Position numbers and translations under genes: made by a program. Shown one piece after another: positions 7,922 to 17,771 of a DNA stretch of 64,000 bases. Origin of the DNA: JAGWRI01 sp035700805 (lineage in GTDB: Bacteria > Gemmatimonadota > Gemmatimonadetes > Gemmatimonadales > Gemmatimonadaceae); contig DASSOG010000015.1 of the NCBI GenBank assembly GCA_035700805.1, positions 3,721-67,720 on the forward strand, written 5' to 3'. The notes beneath the pieces are model-generated. The model was not told where the DNA came from and did no database searches. It saw only the letters and a program-made list of their open reading frames with translations. Positions within the stretch are counted from its first letter, which is position 1. Every line of letters begins with the position of its first letter.

Positions 7922-8977
7922 ATGAGCACCAGGAAGCCTTCTGATTCTGCGCTGGACGCTGTCACGTCGCTCATGCAGGAGCGCGTGAAATTCGAGGCGT
8001 GGATTGCCGGCATCGAGGAGCGCCGTGAATCCACGCCGGCCAACGTGTACGACCGCGTGCACGGAGACTACGTGGCCAAGCTCGCCGCGGTGCTCGAGGC
8101 CCTCAAGACGCACGCCCGCGAGCTGGAGCAGCAGGCCGAACGGTTCACGGCGCGCCTGGCGGAACTGGCCACGCAGGAGCAGCAGCGGCTGGATACGCGG
8201 GCCGAGGCGGAACTGCGCGCGCATGTGGGCGAGCTCTCGCAAGAAGAGTGGAGCGTCAGGGCCAGGGAGGCCGACGACGCCCTGGCCGCGATCGCGGCCG
8301 AGCAGGCCGTGGTAGCCGCGGACTTGAACCGCGTCCACGAGCTCCTGGGGGCCGCCGCCGCCGAGAGACCGGCGGCGGCGCCGGCAGCGTCCGAGCCAGC
8401 GCACGCCACCCAGGCCGCGGCGCCGGCCCCGGCGCCCGAGCCCGCGCCGCATGCCGCCGACCTCGGCCTTCCCACCGTGGAGTCGCAGTCGGAGCCGTCG
8501 GCTGGCGCCGCGGAATCCGCGACGCCGGAGCAGCAAAGCTTCGATGAACTGGCCTTCCTGAAGTCGGTGGTTTCGCCGGCCAAGGCGGGAGCGCCGGTGG
8601 CGCCGTCCGCCTCCTCAGCTCCCACCCCGCCGCGATCAGCGGCCGCGGTGGCGCGGGCGCAAACGGCGGGGAACCATCCAACCCCTCGCGCGTCGCAGCC
8701 CGTGCGCGCCACGCAGGCTGGTCGCGCTTCGCAGGCGAAGCGCCAGTCAGGCTCGGCGGTTCGCGATGAGGCCGGTGGAGCGGACGGCCTGGTGGGGAAG
8801 GCGGTGGAGGGCGATCCGCCGTTTGCGGCCAATGTGTCGGGCAATCACCCGGTGGTGTTGCGGCCGTCCGGTCCGGTGGAGCAGCCCAAGACGCTGAAGT
8901 GCGCGGAATGCGGCGCCATGAACTATGCCACCGAGTGGTACTGCGAGCGGTGCGGGGCGGAGCTGGCCTCGCTCTGA
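7922..8977 (+). CDS. Coiled-coil protein with C-terminal zinc ribbon
   Basis: A 351-residue protein I do not recognise as a named family. Residues about 10-150 are charged, Ala/Glu/Arg-rich and helical, likely coiled coil. Residues about 150-320 are a Pro/Ala-rich low-complexity linker. The C terminus is a compact zinc ribbon with CxxC pairs at 327/330 and 341/344 (CAEC...CERC). There is no signal peptide or membrane helix, so it is probably cytosolic. It lies in the same direction as the pyr operon but 171 bp away, and is followed by a strong bidirectional terminator. Zinc ribbons of this type often bind protein or nucleic acid, but no function can be assigned. Confidence 0.75.
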   Translation: MSTRKPSDSALDAVTSLMQERVKFEAWIAGIEERRESTPANVYDRVHGDYVAKLAAVLEALKTHARELEQQAERFTARLAELATQEQQRLDTRAEAELRAHVGELSQEEWSVRAREADDALAAIAAEQAVVAADLNRVHELLGAAAAERPAAAPAASEPAHATQAAAPAPAPEPAPHAADLGLPTVESQSEPSAGAAESATPEQQSFDELAFLKSVVSPAKAGAPVAPSASSAPTPPRSAAAVARAQTAGNHPTPRASQPVRATQAGRASQAKRQSGSAVRDEAGGADGLVGKAVEGDPPFAANVSGNHPVVLRPSGPVEQPKTLKCAECGAMNYATEWYCERCGAELASL

Positions 8978-8999
8978 CCTGAACCGCACCGCCACGAAA

Positions 9000-9026
9000 A
9001 AGGGCCGCGACGGTGTCGCGGCCCTT
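9000..9026. terminator. Bidirectional intrinsic terminator
   Basis: A perfect 12-bp stem, AAGGGCCGCGAC against GTCGCGGCCCTT with loop GGT, flanked by A residues on the left and T-rich sequence on the right. It sits between the convergent zinc-ribbon gene and rpsT and probably serves both. Confidence 0.85.
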
Positions 9027-9055
9027 CTGCATTTACGAAAGCTCCGGTGGAGCGC

Positions 9056-9289
9056 TCAGCCGGCGCGGGCGATCTGGCTCTTGTGTCGCGCGGCCGCGTT
9101 CCGATGGACGAGGCCCTTGCGGGCGGCGCGGTCGGTCAACTGGACGGCGGTCAGCTTGTCCTCGGCGGACGCGCCGGGGGTCTTGGCCTTCTTGAGCGCG
9201 GTACGCAGCGCCGCGCGTTGAGCGCGGTTGCGCACGGCCGCCGCGCGGGACTTCCGCAGGTGCTTCTTTGCGGACGCAATCTTGGGCAC
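9056..9289 (-). CDS. rpsT: 30S ribosomal protein S20
   Basis: A 77-residue very basic protein with the S20 N-terminal pattern PKIASAKKHLRKS and helical, Lys/Arg-rich body. It binds 16S rRNA in early 30S assembly. A GTG start at 9289 is preferred: it gives the canonical (M)PKIASAKK N terminus and has GGAGAG upstream, whereas the ATG at 9301 would add four residues and lies in the Shine-Dalgarno region. It is monocistronic with its own promoter (9340-9368) and ends at the shared terminator. Confidence 0.96.
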   Translation of the reverse strand: MPKIASAKKHLRKSRAAAVRNRAQRAALRTALKKAKTPGASAEDKLTAVQLTDRAARKGLVHRNAAARHKSQIARAG

Positions 9290-9339
9290 AGAACTCTCCA
9301 ATGGAAACCAGTCAAGCCGCGCACGTGCGCGAAGCGAAA

Positions 9340-9368
9340 AACCTAGGCCGGTCGGGAGGCGATGTCAA
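9340..9368 (-). promoter_or_regulatory. Promoter for rpsT
   Basis: On the minus strand, TTGACA (9368-9363) and TAGGTT (9345-9340) are separated by 17 bp. The start would be about 9333, leaving a leader of about 45 nt before the GTG. Confidence 0.7.
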
Positions 9369-9406
9369 GCAGACCCGAATCGCCGATGTCGTGGCGCCAC
9401 AGCACT

Positions 9407-9435
9407 TTGACACCCCTCGCCGCCCCGGCTACCTT
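9407..9435 (+). promoter_or_regulatory. Promoter for the M50 protease-scpAB-rluB operon
   Basis: TTGACA at 9407-9412, 17 bp spacer, TACCTT at 9430-9435. The start would be about 9442, about 47 nt before the protease start codon. The 199-bp gap 9290-9488 holds only this and the divergent rpsT promoter. Confidence 0.75.
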
Positions 9436-9488
9436 ACGCCCGTCGCCACCGCCCGAACCCTTGGGCCCCACGGGCATCCACCCCGCCG

Positions 9489-10187
9489 TTGAATACTCTC
9501 CAGAGCATCCTCCTCGTTGGCCCGGTCCTGCTGTTCTCCGTGATCGCGCACGAGTACGCGCACGGCTATGTCGCCCTGCTGCAGGGGGACCCGACCGCGC
9601 AGCGCCTGGGCCGGCTGACGTGGAATCCCATCAGGCACATCGACCTGTTCCTGACCATCCTGCTCCCCACGGTGCTCTGGGTGGCGTCGCACGGGCAGGT
9701 GGTGCTGGGGGGCGCCAAGCCGGTGCCCGTGGATCCGCGCAACTACCGGAACTACCGTCGCGGCGACATCCTGGTCTCGCTGGCGGGCGTGGCGGCCAAC
9801 CTGGCGCTTGCCGTGGGGTGCGCGGTGGCCATCGTGGTCGCGGGCATGATCGGGCACGCGATCCCCATGCTAGACGGGCTGCTCGGCCTCGTGCAGGTGA
9901 TGCTCACGCTGGGCATCTGGATCAACCTGCTGCTCATTGCGTTCAACGTGATTCCCATCCCGCCGCTGGACGGGTCGCACGTGGTCAAGCACCTGCTGCC
10001 GCCGGCGTGGGCCGCGCGCTACGAGTCGTTGTCCCGCTATGGCATCATCGTGCTGGTGGTGCTGCTGTATTTTGGCGGGCGGTTCTTCACGCTCTGGCTG
10101 CAGCCGGCCATACAACTTACTGGATGGATGATGCGCCTGGTCGGGCCCTTCGTGCTGCCCGCGGCGCAATTGGGGGTGCCCGGATGA
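9489..10187 (+). CDS. Site-2-protease-family (M50) membrane zinc protease
   Basis: A 232-residue polytopic protein with the zinc motif HEYAH at residues 21-25 in the first membrane helix and the second motif NVIPIPPLDGSH near residues 155-165. There are five to six hydrophobic segments. Size and motifs match the minimal YwhC/Rip-like M50 group, which cleaves substrates within the membrane; the substrate is unknown. The start is TTG 9489, the first usable codon before the conserved N terminus, without a clear Shine-Dalgarno. It overlaps scpA by 4 nt (ATGA); in many bacteria this protease neighbours scpAB without a known functional link. Confidence 0.9.
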   Translation: MNTLQSILLVGPVLLFSVIAHEYAHGYVALLQGDPTAQRLGRLTWNPIRHIDLFLTILLPTVLWVASHGQVVLGGAKPVPVDPRNYRNYRRGDILVSLAGVAANLALAVGCAVAIVVAGMIGHAIPMLDGLLGLVQVMLTLGIWINLLLIAFNVIPIPPLDGSHVVKHLLPPAWAARYESLSRYGIIVLVVLLYFGGRFFTLWLQPAIQLTGWMMRLVGPFVLPAAQLGVPG

Positions 10188-10927
10188 CCGACCCCCAGCT
10201 CACGCTCGAGGCGCCGTCGGGCGACGCGGTGTTTGAGGTGGCCCTCACCGCGTTCTCCGGTCCCCTGGACCTGCTGCTCACGCTCATTCGCGAGGAGCAG
10301 GTGGACATCTACGACATCCCGATTGCGCGCGTGGCCGAGCAGTTTTTGGCGCGCATCCGGGCGCTGGCGCTCAACGATGCCGCCGACTACCTGGAGATGG
10401 CCGCGCGCCTGCTGCGCATCAAGGCGCAGATGCTGCTGCCCCGCAGTGATGAGGAGCAGTGGGAGGATCCCCGGGCCGAGCTGGTGCGCCGGCTGCTGGA
10501 ATACCAGCAGATGCGCGAGGTGGTGGACGTGCTGGAGGGGCGGGCGGAGCAGCGTCGGCGGCAATTTGCCCGGACGTACATGCCCCCGGACGCCCCGATC
10601 CCGGCGGCGCCGCTGTCGCTCTCGCTGGCCGAGCTGCTGGCGGCGGTGGATCGGGTGTTGCGCGCCGCCCGCGAGCCATCCATGCACGATGTCGTATCGC
10701 GCCCGCTGGACGTGCCGCACGCCGTGGGGATCATCCGCGACCTGCTGCAGCTCCGCGCGCGCATCCTGTGGACGGAGTTTGTCACCCGCGACGCGGAGCC
10801 GTCGTTCGTGCTCTCGGCGCTGATGGGCCTGCTGGAGCTGGCACGCGTAGGCGAGCTGCACGTGCACCAACCGAAACCATTTGCCAACGTGGAGATCGAG
10901 CGTGACGCCGCTGGCGAAGCTGCTTGA
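10184..10927 (+). CDS. scpA: Segregation and condensation protein A
   Basis: A 247-residue kleisin of the SMC-ScpAB condensin complex. The N-terminal signature FSGPLDLLLTLIREEQVDIYD and the following DYLEMAARLLRIKAQMLLP are diagnostic, and the C-terminal winged-helix region is present. It bridges SMC heads and is recruited with ScpB. It starts in the stop codon of the M50 gene and overlaps scpB by 26 nt. Confidence 0.95.
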   Translation: MTDPQLTLEAPSGDAVFEVALTAFSGPLDLLLTLIREEQVDIYDIPIARVAEQFLARIRALALNDAADYLEMAARLLRIKAQMLLPRSDEEQWEDPRAELVRRLLEYQQMREVVDVLEGRAEQRRRQFARTYMPPDAPIPAAPLSLSLAELLAAVDRVLRAAREPSMHDVVSRPLDVPHAVGIIRDLLQLRARILWTEFVTRDAEPSFVLSALMGLLELARVGELHVHQPKPFANVEIERDAAGEAA

Positions 10928-11447
10928 AGCCGCCCTCTTTGCCAGCCCGCGACCCATCGCGCTGGCGGAGCTGGCTGAACTGGATCCCGAGGCGCCGCTG
11001 TCCGACGTGACCACGGCGCTGGACGAACTGCGGACGCACTACGACACCGACGGACACGGCGTGGAACTCGTGGAGATGGGTGGCGGATGGCAGGTGCTCA
11101 CCCGGCCCGAATTCTCCGAGGCCATTGAGAGCGCGCGGCTCACCGCGCGCCCGCAACGGCTGTCGGCCGCGGCCCTGGAGACGCTGGCCATCGTCGCGTA
11201 CCGGCAGCCGATCAGCCGGGCGGCCATCGAGGAAATCCGCGGCGTGAACATCGGCGGCGTGCTGAAGTCGCTGCATGAGCGTGGTCTCATAGACGTCGTG
11301 GGGCGCGCGGAGGGGCTGGGCCGGCCGCTGCTCTATGGCACCACGTCGGCGTTCCTGGAGCACTTTGCGCTTCGTCACCTGCAGGAGTTGCCGCGCGCCG
11401 ACGAGCTGGCCATCGCCCTGCGCACCGAGCAGACGCCGGTGGCATGA
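10902..11447 (+). CDS. scpB: Segregation and condensation protein B
   Basis: A 181-residue ScpB with two winged-helix domains. The typical core ALETLAIVAYRQPISRAAIEEIRG is present (residues about 95-115), followed by LIDVVGRAEGLGRPLLYGTT. GTG 10902 is chosen because GGAG lies 7 nt upstream; the frame is open further upstream inside scpA. It forms a dimer that stabilises ScpA on SMC. It overlaps rluB by 4 nt. Confidence 0.94.
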   Translation: MTPLAKLLEAALFASPRPIALAELAELDPEAPLSDVTTALDELRTHYDTDGHGVELVEMGGGWQVLTRPEFSEAIESARLTARPQRLSAAALETLAIVAYRQPISRAAIEEIRGVNIGGVLKSLHERGLIDVVGRAEGLGRPLLYGTTSAFLEHFALRHLQELPRADELAIALRTEQTPVA

Positions 11448-12172
11448 CCGATGCGATGCGCATCCAGCGCGCGCTCGCGCGTGCGGGTGTGGCGTCGCGC
11501 CGGCACGCCGAGGAACTGGTGGCCGCCGGCCGGGTGACGGTGAACGGCGTCGTGGCCCGCATTGGCCAGAGCGTGGTGCCGGGCCGTGATCGCATCCTGG
11601 TGGACGGCTCGCCGGTGGGCGCGCCGCCGTCGCTGGTGTGGCTGGTGCTGCACAAGCCGGCGGGCGTGATGACGACGCGCTCCGACCCGCAGGGGCGCCG
11701 CACGGTGTTCGACCTCGTGCCCGACGTGCCCGGGCTCGTATACGTGGGCCGGCTGGACTACCTCACCGAGGGCGTCCTGCTGCTGACCACCGACGGCTCG
11801 GCGGCCCACGCGCTCACTCATCCCAGCCATGTCATTGAGCGCACCTACGTGGCCACCGTGCGAGGTGATGCGCAGGCGGCAGCGCGGGCCGTGCGGCAGG
11901 GCGTGGTGCTGGACGACGGCCCGGTGCATGCCCGGCAGGCGCAGGCCCGGCGCGGCCCCGGCGGCGCGTGGGAGCTGGAGCTGACCATCGCGGAGGGGCG
12001 CAATCGCGAGGTGCGCCGGCTGTGCACCGCGCTGGACCTCCAGGTGGAGCGGCTGGTGCGGACGCGCTTTGGTCCGGTCCAGCTGGGCACGTTGCCCGCG
12101 GGAGCATCGCGCGCGCCGACCACCCGGGAACTCACCGCCATCCAGGCCCTCGTGTCCGCCGGCCCGCCCTGA
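11444..12172 (+). CDS. rluB: Ribosomal large-subunit pseudouridine synthase B type (RluB/RsuA family)
   Basis: A 242-residue enzyme with an N-terminal S4 RNA-binding domain (residues about 5-50) and an RsuA-type pseudouridine synthase domain. The catalytic Asp is D105 in VGRLDYLTEGVLLLT, and the later motif EGRNREVRRLC is conserved. Linkage with scpAB is the common arrangement for RluB, which modifies helix 89 of 23S rRNA; assignment to RluB rather than RsuA rests on that context. It overlaps scpB by 4 nt. Confidence 0.88.
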   Translation: MTDAMRIQRALARAGVASRRHAEELVAAGRVTVNGVVARIGQSVVPGRDRILVDGSPVGAPPSLVWLVLHKPAGVMTTRSDPQGRRTVFDLVPDVPGLVYVGRLDYLTEGVLLLTTDGSAAHALTHPSHVIERTYVATVRGDAQAAARAVRQGVVLDDGPVHARQAQARRGPGGAWELELTIAEGRNREVRRLCTALDLQVERLVRTRFGPVQLGTLPAGASRAPTTRELTAIQALVSAGPP

Positions 12173-12177
12173 GCGGT

Positions 12178-12207
12178 CCGAACCGCACCGCGCCCGCGGG
12201 GTATCTT
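12178..12207 (+). promoter_or_regulatory. Possible promoter for the MoxR-Bat operon
   Basis: A good -10 (TATCTT, 12202-12207) lies 43 nt before the moxR GTG. The only -35 at suitable distance is CCGAAC, 18 bp upstream, which is weak. It is the only candidate in the 78-bp gap. Confidence 0.4.
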
Positions 12208-12250
12208 CCCGCACGTTGTCGGTCGTCTTCCACCACTTGCCGGAGCCCCC

Positions 12251-13224
<974 letters not shown>

Positions 13225-13228
<4 letters not shown>

Positions 13229-14139
13229 CGGTCGCGGCGCGTTCCGGGGCGGCGCTGGTGTCGCCGGACGTGCTGCGGCAGGTCCGGCTGGTGGAACTGC
13301 GCACGCGCGGGCTGGTGAACGCGCTGTTCGCGGGCGAGTACCGGTCGGTGTTCAAGGGGCAGGGCATGGAGTTCTCGGAAGTGCGAGAGTACCAGGCCGG
13401 GGACGAGGTGCGCAACATCGACTGGAACGTGACGGCGCGCATGCGCCGCCCATTTGTGAAGCGCTATATCGAGGAACGCGAGCTCACCGTCATGCTCGTG
13501 GTGGACCTCTCGGGGTCGGAGCAGTTCGGCACGCGTCGGCGGTTCAAGACGGAGGTGGCGGCCGAGCTGGCGGCGGTGCTGGCCATGTCGGCCATTCGCA
13601 ACAACGATCGCGTGGGGGCGCTCTTCTTCACCGACCGGGTGGAACACGTGGTGCGGCCCCGGAAGGGACGCCGCCACGCGCTGCGGGTGCTCCGCGACCT
13701 GCTGGTGTTTCGCCCGCGGGGCACGGGCACGGACGTGGGGGGCGCCCTGGACTACCTGGCCCGCGTGCTGCGCCACACGGCGATCGTATTCGTGGTATCT
13801 GACTTCATGGATCCTGCGGTGGAGCGCCCGCTCAAGCGCCTGGCGCAGCGCCACGACGTGGTGGCCGTGACCGTGGAAGATCCCGCCGAGGCGACCCTCC
13901 CCGACGTGGGCCTGGCCCGCATGGTGGACCCGGAGACGGGCCGAGCGCTGGACGTGGACACGAGCGATCCGCGCCTGCGGGAGGACTACGCGCGCCGGAT
14001 CGCCTCGCTGCGGGACGAGCGGCAACGACTCCTGCGCCGGCTGGCCATCGACGAGGTGCCCATCCGGACCGACGCGAGCATCATGGAGCCGCTGCTCCGG
14101 TTCTTCCGCACCCGCGAAGTCCGCGCGAGGCGCCGATGA
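13225..14139 (+). CDS. DUF58 domain protein
   Basis: A 304-residue cytosolic protein with the DUF58 signature: KGQGMEFSEVREYQAGDEV, then DWNVTARM, then a vWA-like segment with VVDLSGSEQFG. It is the usual partner of MoxR ATPases. Its molecular role is unknown; the vWA-like fold suggests a metal-dependent or protein-protein interface operated on by MoxR. GTG start, overlapping moxR by 4 nt. Confidence 0.9.
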
Positions 14140-15095
14140 GCGCGCGTCGCCTGGCCCTGATGGCCCTGATGGTCGCGGTGGCGTGCCTGCCTCGCGTGGG
14201 CGCGGCGCAACTGCCGGCGCGCGCCGACGTGGTGGTGGCCCCCGAGAGCGTGACGGTGGGGCAGCCCTTCACGGTGACCATCCACGTCCACGCGCCGGCC
14301 GGCGTGACCGTGTCGTTTCCCACGGGCCCGGACTCGGGCGCCTGGGTGCGGGGCCTCGACCCGCGTCGCGTGGGTTCGACGGACGACGGCCGCGGGATGG
14401 CAGACCATTTTGTCATCTACCGGCTGGCGGCATGGAACGTGGGGCGGCTTGATCTCGCGCTCCCCGCCGTCGAGGCGCGGCTGGGCGACGACGTGCGGCA
14501 GCTCTCGCTGCGGGATGCGTCGGTGTTCGTGAAGAGCGTGCTGCCGGCCGAGAAGGCGGCCCGGGTGCCCAAGCCGGCGCGGGGCATCTTTGCCGGGCGC
14601 CTGTTTCCGTGGTGGATTGTCGCGGTGGCGGCGGCCCTGGCGCTGGCGTGGTGGCTGGTGCGGCGCCGGAAGTCCCGGCGGTACCTGCCGGCGGCTCCGC
14701 CATCAGCATTCGAGAATGCGGAACGCGAGTTCGCCCGCGTGGCCGCGCTGGGCCTCGTGGAGGCCGGCGAGCGTGGCCGGTTCCTGGCGCTGATGGTGCA
14801 GGCCGTCCGCGACTACCTGGCGGCGCGATACCCGCTGGCGGAGCTGTCGCTCACCACGCGCGAAGTGCTGCGCGAGGTGGCGAGCGCGCGTGGCCTGCCG
14901 CACGAACGGCTGGCGGCGCTGCTTCAGGAGGCGGACCTGGTCAAGTTCGCGCGCCGCCACCTCACTACCGATCACGCGCTGGCGCTTGGGCGCGAAGCCC
15001 GGGAGGTCGTGGCGCAGGATCACGCCGCCGCCATGGCGGCGGCTGCCAGCTCACCGGCGGGGCCCGCGGGGCCCGCGGCGCGGGAGGCCGCGTGA
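14136..15095 (+). CDS. Membrane protein with BatD-like ectodomain and DUF4381-like cytosolic tail
   Basis: A 319-residue type I membrane protein. A signal peptide (to about residue 25, ending VGAAQ) is followed by a beta-rich periplasmic domain with PESVTVGQPFTVTIHVHAP, one transmembrane helix near residues 160-180 (WWIVAVAAALALAWWLV), a basic stop-transfer segment and a helical cytosolic domain. It resembles the short protein usually found between DUF58 and BatA. The domain order suggests it links the periplasm to the MoxR-side proteins. Function is inferred only from context. Confidence 0.75.
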   Translation: MSARRLALMALMVAVACLPRVGAAQLPARADVVVAPESVTVGQPFTVTIHVHAPAGVTVSFPTGPDSGAWVRGLDPRRVGSTDDGRGMADHFVIYRLAAWNVGRLDLALPAVEARLGDDVRQLSLRDASVFVKSVLPAEKAARVPKPARGIFAGRLFPWWIVAVAAALALAWWLVRRRKSRRYLPAAPPSAFENAEREFARVAALGLVEAGERGRFLALMVQAVRDYLAARYPLAELSLTTREVLREVASARGLPHERLAALLQEADLVKFARRHLTTDHALALGREAREVVAQDHAAAMAAAASSPAGPAGPAAREAA

Positions 15096-16084
15096 ACACG
15101 GTCTGGCACCTGGAGTTCGTCACGCCGATTGCGCTCGTGCTGCTGCTCGCGCTCCCCGCATGGTGGTGGTGGCGGCGGGGGCGGCCGCGCCCCGGCATCA
15201 CCTTCTCCCGCGTGGACGTGCTGGCCGTGGTGGCCGGCAGGCGACGCGGATGGTCGCGCGTGCTGGTGGGGTTACGCAACCTGGTGCTCGTCCTCGCCAT
15301 CCTGGCGCTGGCGCGTCCACGGGCGGGCGCGCGCGCGGAAACGCGCAGCAGCCAGGGCATCAATATTGTCATCGCCATTGACCTTTCAAGTTCCATGCTG
15401 GCCAAGGACTTCCAGCCCGACAACCGCCTGGAGGTGGCCAAGCGCACGGTGCAGCAGTTCATCGCTGAGCGGTCCAGCGACCGCATCGGCATCGTGGCGT
15501 TTGCCGGCGAGGCGCTCACCCAGGTGCCGCTCACGACGGACTATCCCGTGGTCCTCACGGCGGTCGGCAACCTGCAAGCCGGCCAGCTTGAGGATGGAAC
15601 GGCGATCGGCACCGCGATTGCCACGGCGGCGAACCGCCTGCGCGAGGCGCCTGGCCTCTCGCGCGTGATGATCCTGCTCACGGACGGCGTCAACAACCGC
15701 GGGTCCATCGATCCCCGCACGGCCGCGTACGCCGCCGCCGACTTCGGGATCAAGATCTACACCATTGGCGTGGGCACCGAAGGCATGGCGCCGGTTCCGG
15801 TGGGGCGCGGGTTGTTCGGCTTGCGCTACGAGAATCGTCCGGTGGAAATCGATGAGGCGCTGCTCACGGACGTCGCCAAGATCACGGGCGGCCGGTACTT
15901 CCGCGCCCGCGACGCGGCCGCGCTCCGCAACATCTACGACCAGATTGACCAGCTCGAGCGCGTGCCGGTGCAGACCACCACCTATGTTCGGCACGCGGAA
16001 CTCTATCGCTGGCCGCTGGGGCTGGCGCTGGCCGCCCTGCTGCTGGAACTGGGGCTCTCGGCATGGAAGTCGCCGCTCCCATGA
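15092..16084 (+). CDS. batA: BatA-like von Willebrand factor A membrane protein
   Basis: A 330-residue protein with N-terminal membrane helices (residues about 10-26 and 57-75), a vWA domain and a C-terminal helix near 308-326. The metal-ion-dependent adhesion site is DLSSS at residues 97-101, with the later vWA motif ILLTDGVNN. BatA proteins are associated with oxidative-stress or aerotolerance phenotypes in Bacteroides and Leptospira relatives, though the mechanism is not settled. GTG start overlapping the previous gene by 4 nt. Confidence 0.85.
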   Translation: MNTVWHLEFVTPIALVLLLALPAWWWWRRGRPRPGITFSRVDVLAVVAGRRRGWSRVLVGLRNLVLVLAILALARPRAGARAETRSSQGINIVIAIDLSSSMLAKDFQPDNRLEVAKRTVQQFIAERSSDRIGIVAFAGEALTQVPLTTDYPVVLTAVGNLQAGQLEDGTAIGTAIATAANRLREAPGLSRVMILLTDGVNNRGSIDPRTAAYAAADFGIKIYTIGVGTEGMAPVPVGRGLFGLRYENRPVEIDEALLTDVAKITGGRYFRARDAAALRNIYDQIDQLERVPVQTTTYVRHAELYRWPLGLALAALLLELGLSAWKSPLP

Positions 16085-17769
16085 GTTTTGATCATCCGTG
16101 GATCCTGATCCTGGCGGCGGTGCTGCCGGCGCTGGTGGCCCTTGGGGTGTGGCGGAACGCGCGCCAGCGGCGCGACCGGTTGCGTCGGCTGGGGGATCCC
16201 GCCGTGGTCACTCGGCTGGTGCCGGGCGAGGTGGCGCACGCGGCGGCGTGGCGCGCGGGCCGGCTGGCGCTCGTGTGCGCGCTGGCCGCCGTGGCGCTGG
16301 CCGGCCCGCGGTGGGGGATGGCCCGCGCGGTGGACCGGTCGCGCGGGTTCGACATGGTGCTGGCACTGGATGCCTCGCTCTCCATGATGGCCACGGACGT
16401 GAAGCCGAACCGCCTGGAACGCATGAAGCAGGAAGTGCGGCGGCTGCGGGCGATGTCGGGTGGCGACCGCATCGGGCTGATTGTATTTGCCGGGCGCAGC
16501 TATGTGCTCTCGCCGCTCACGGTGGACGAGGGTGCGCTGGACCTGTTCCTGGACAACCTGGATCCCTCCATCGTGGGACAGCCGGGCAGTTCGCTGTCAG
16601 CGGCCATCCGCCAGGGCACCGACCTGCTCTCGCTGGGCACGGGGGGCGAGGACCGCGCGCTCGTGGTGATGAGCGATGGTGAGGCCTTTGAACCCGAGCA
16701 GGACGTGGTAGCCGCCGCGCGCCGGGCCGGCGATCAGGGAATCAGTCTGGTGACCGTGGGGTTCGGGACCACCGAAGGATCCACGATCCCGGTGGTCGGG
16801 CCCAATGGAACCGTGACGCGCAAGCGCGACCAGGACCAGCAGGTGGTGATCACGCACTACGTGCCTACGCTGCTGCGCGCGGCCGCTGACGCGGCGCATG
16901 GCACCTTCATTGCCGCCGGGGCCACGGACAAGGCCGCGCGCGTCCGGCAGGCGCTGTCCACGCTGCGCGCCAGGTCGCGCACCACGCTTGGACGGGAGTC
17001 CCAGGTGCCGAGGTATCAGTGGTTTTTGATGCCGGCGGTGTTGCTGCTCCTGCTGGACGGCGTCCTCGTGGACCGGCGGGGGCAGCGCCGCGCGCCGGCC
17101 GTCTTCGGGGCAGGACAGGGTGTGGGAGCCGCCGCGGCACTCCTGCTGGTGTCGTTCATGGCCGGGTGCGCGGGGACGCGCACCGCGGCCCGGGCGGCAG
17201 AGGCCTATCAGCAGGGGCAGTACGCGATGGCCGAGTCGTTGTATCGGAACGCCATCGTCACCGGCGACCAGCGGCCGCGCACCATCTATGGTTTTGGCAC
17301 CACGCTGCTGCAGCTCGATTCCTCCCAGGCCGCCATCGAGGCGCTGGAGCGCGTGGTGGACCTGCCGGACGCCGAGCTGCGTTATCGCGCGCAGTTCAAC
17401 CTCGGGCTCGCGCACCTGAAGCGCGGGCTTGACTCGACGCGGATGGGCGGCAGCCAGGAACTGGACGCGGCGCTGGCGTCCTATCAGCAGGTGCTCCTCA
17501 TGCGCAGCAATGACCTGGACGCCAAGTGGAACTATGAACTGGCGCTTCGGGCGCGGCAGTCGGGGGGCGGGGGCGGTGGCGGGGGTGGACAGGGCGGCGC
17601 GGCGCCAACGCCGGCGCCACGGCGGGAATCGTCCATGCCACGTGGAGGCCTGGGGCTGCAGCAGGCCGAGCAGTTGCTGGCCAGCGCGGCCCGTGAGGAG
17701 CGCGATGTGCAGGCTCGGCAGCAGCACGCGCGGAGCGCTGACGTGCCGCCCGGTCGCAAGGACTGGTAG
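16081..17769 (+). CDS. BatB-BatC fusion: vWA membrane protein joined to a TPR domain
   Basis: A 562-residue protein. Residues 1 to about 335 repeat the BatA layout: membrane helices, a vWA domain with ALDASLS (D97, S99, S101) and a returning helix. A second hydrophobic segment near residues 350-370 ends in a lipobox-like FMAGC, then TPR-type helices (AEAYQQGQYAMAESLYRNAI) and a Gly-rich tail follow. In most genomes BatB and BatC are separate genes, BatC being a secreted TPR protein, so this looks like a fusion that kept the BatC export signal. ATG 16081 was chosen over ATG 16063 because of the 4-nt overlap with batA. Confidence 0.82.
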   Translation: MSFDHPWILILAAVLPALVALGVWRNARQRRDRLRRLGDPAVVTRLVPGEVAHAAAWRAGRLALVCALAAVALAGPRWGMARAVDRSRGFDMVLALDASLSMMATDVKPNRLERMKQEVRRLRAMSGGDRIGLIVFAGRSYVLSPLTVDEGALDLFLDNLDPSIVGQPGSSLSAAIRQGTDLLSLGTGGEDRALVVMSDGEAFEPEQDVVAAARRAGDQGISLVTVGFGTTEGSTIPVVGPNGTVTRKRDQDQQVVITHYVPTLLRAAADAAHGTFIAAGATDKAARVRQALSTLRARSRTTLGRESQVPRYQWFLMPAVLLLLLDGVLVDRRGQRRAPAVFGAGQGVGAAAALLLVSFMAGCAGTRTAARAAEAYQQGQYAMAESLYRNAIVTGDQRPRTIYGFGTTLLQLDSSQAAIEALERVVDLPDAELRYRAQFNLGLAHLKRGLDSTRMGGSQELDAALASYQQVLLMRSNDLDAKWNYELALRARQSGGGGGGGGGQGGAAPTPAPRRESSMPRGGLGLQQAEQLLASAAREERDVQARQQHARSADVPPGRKDW

Positions 17770-17771
17770 CG

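Noticed and set aside
7743..7925. 60-residue open frame between pyrC and the zinc-ribbon gene
   Set aside because: No recognisable protein features, no ribosome-binding site, overlaps both flanking coding sequences; probably chance in GC-rich DNA.
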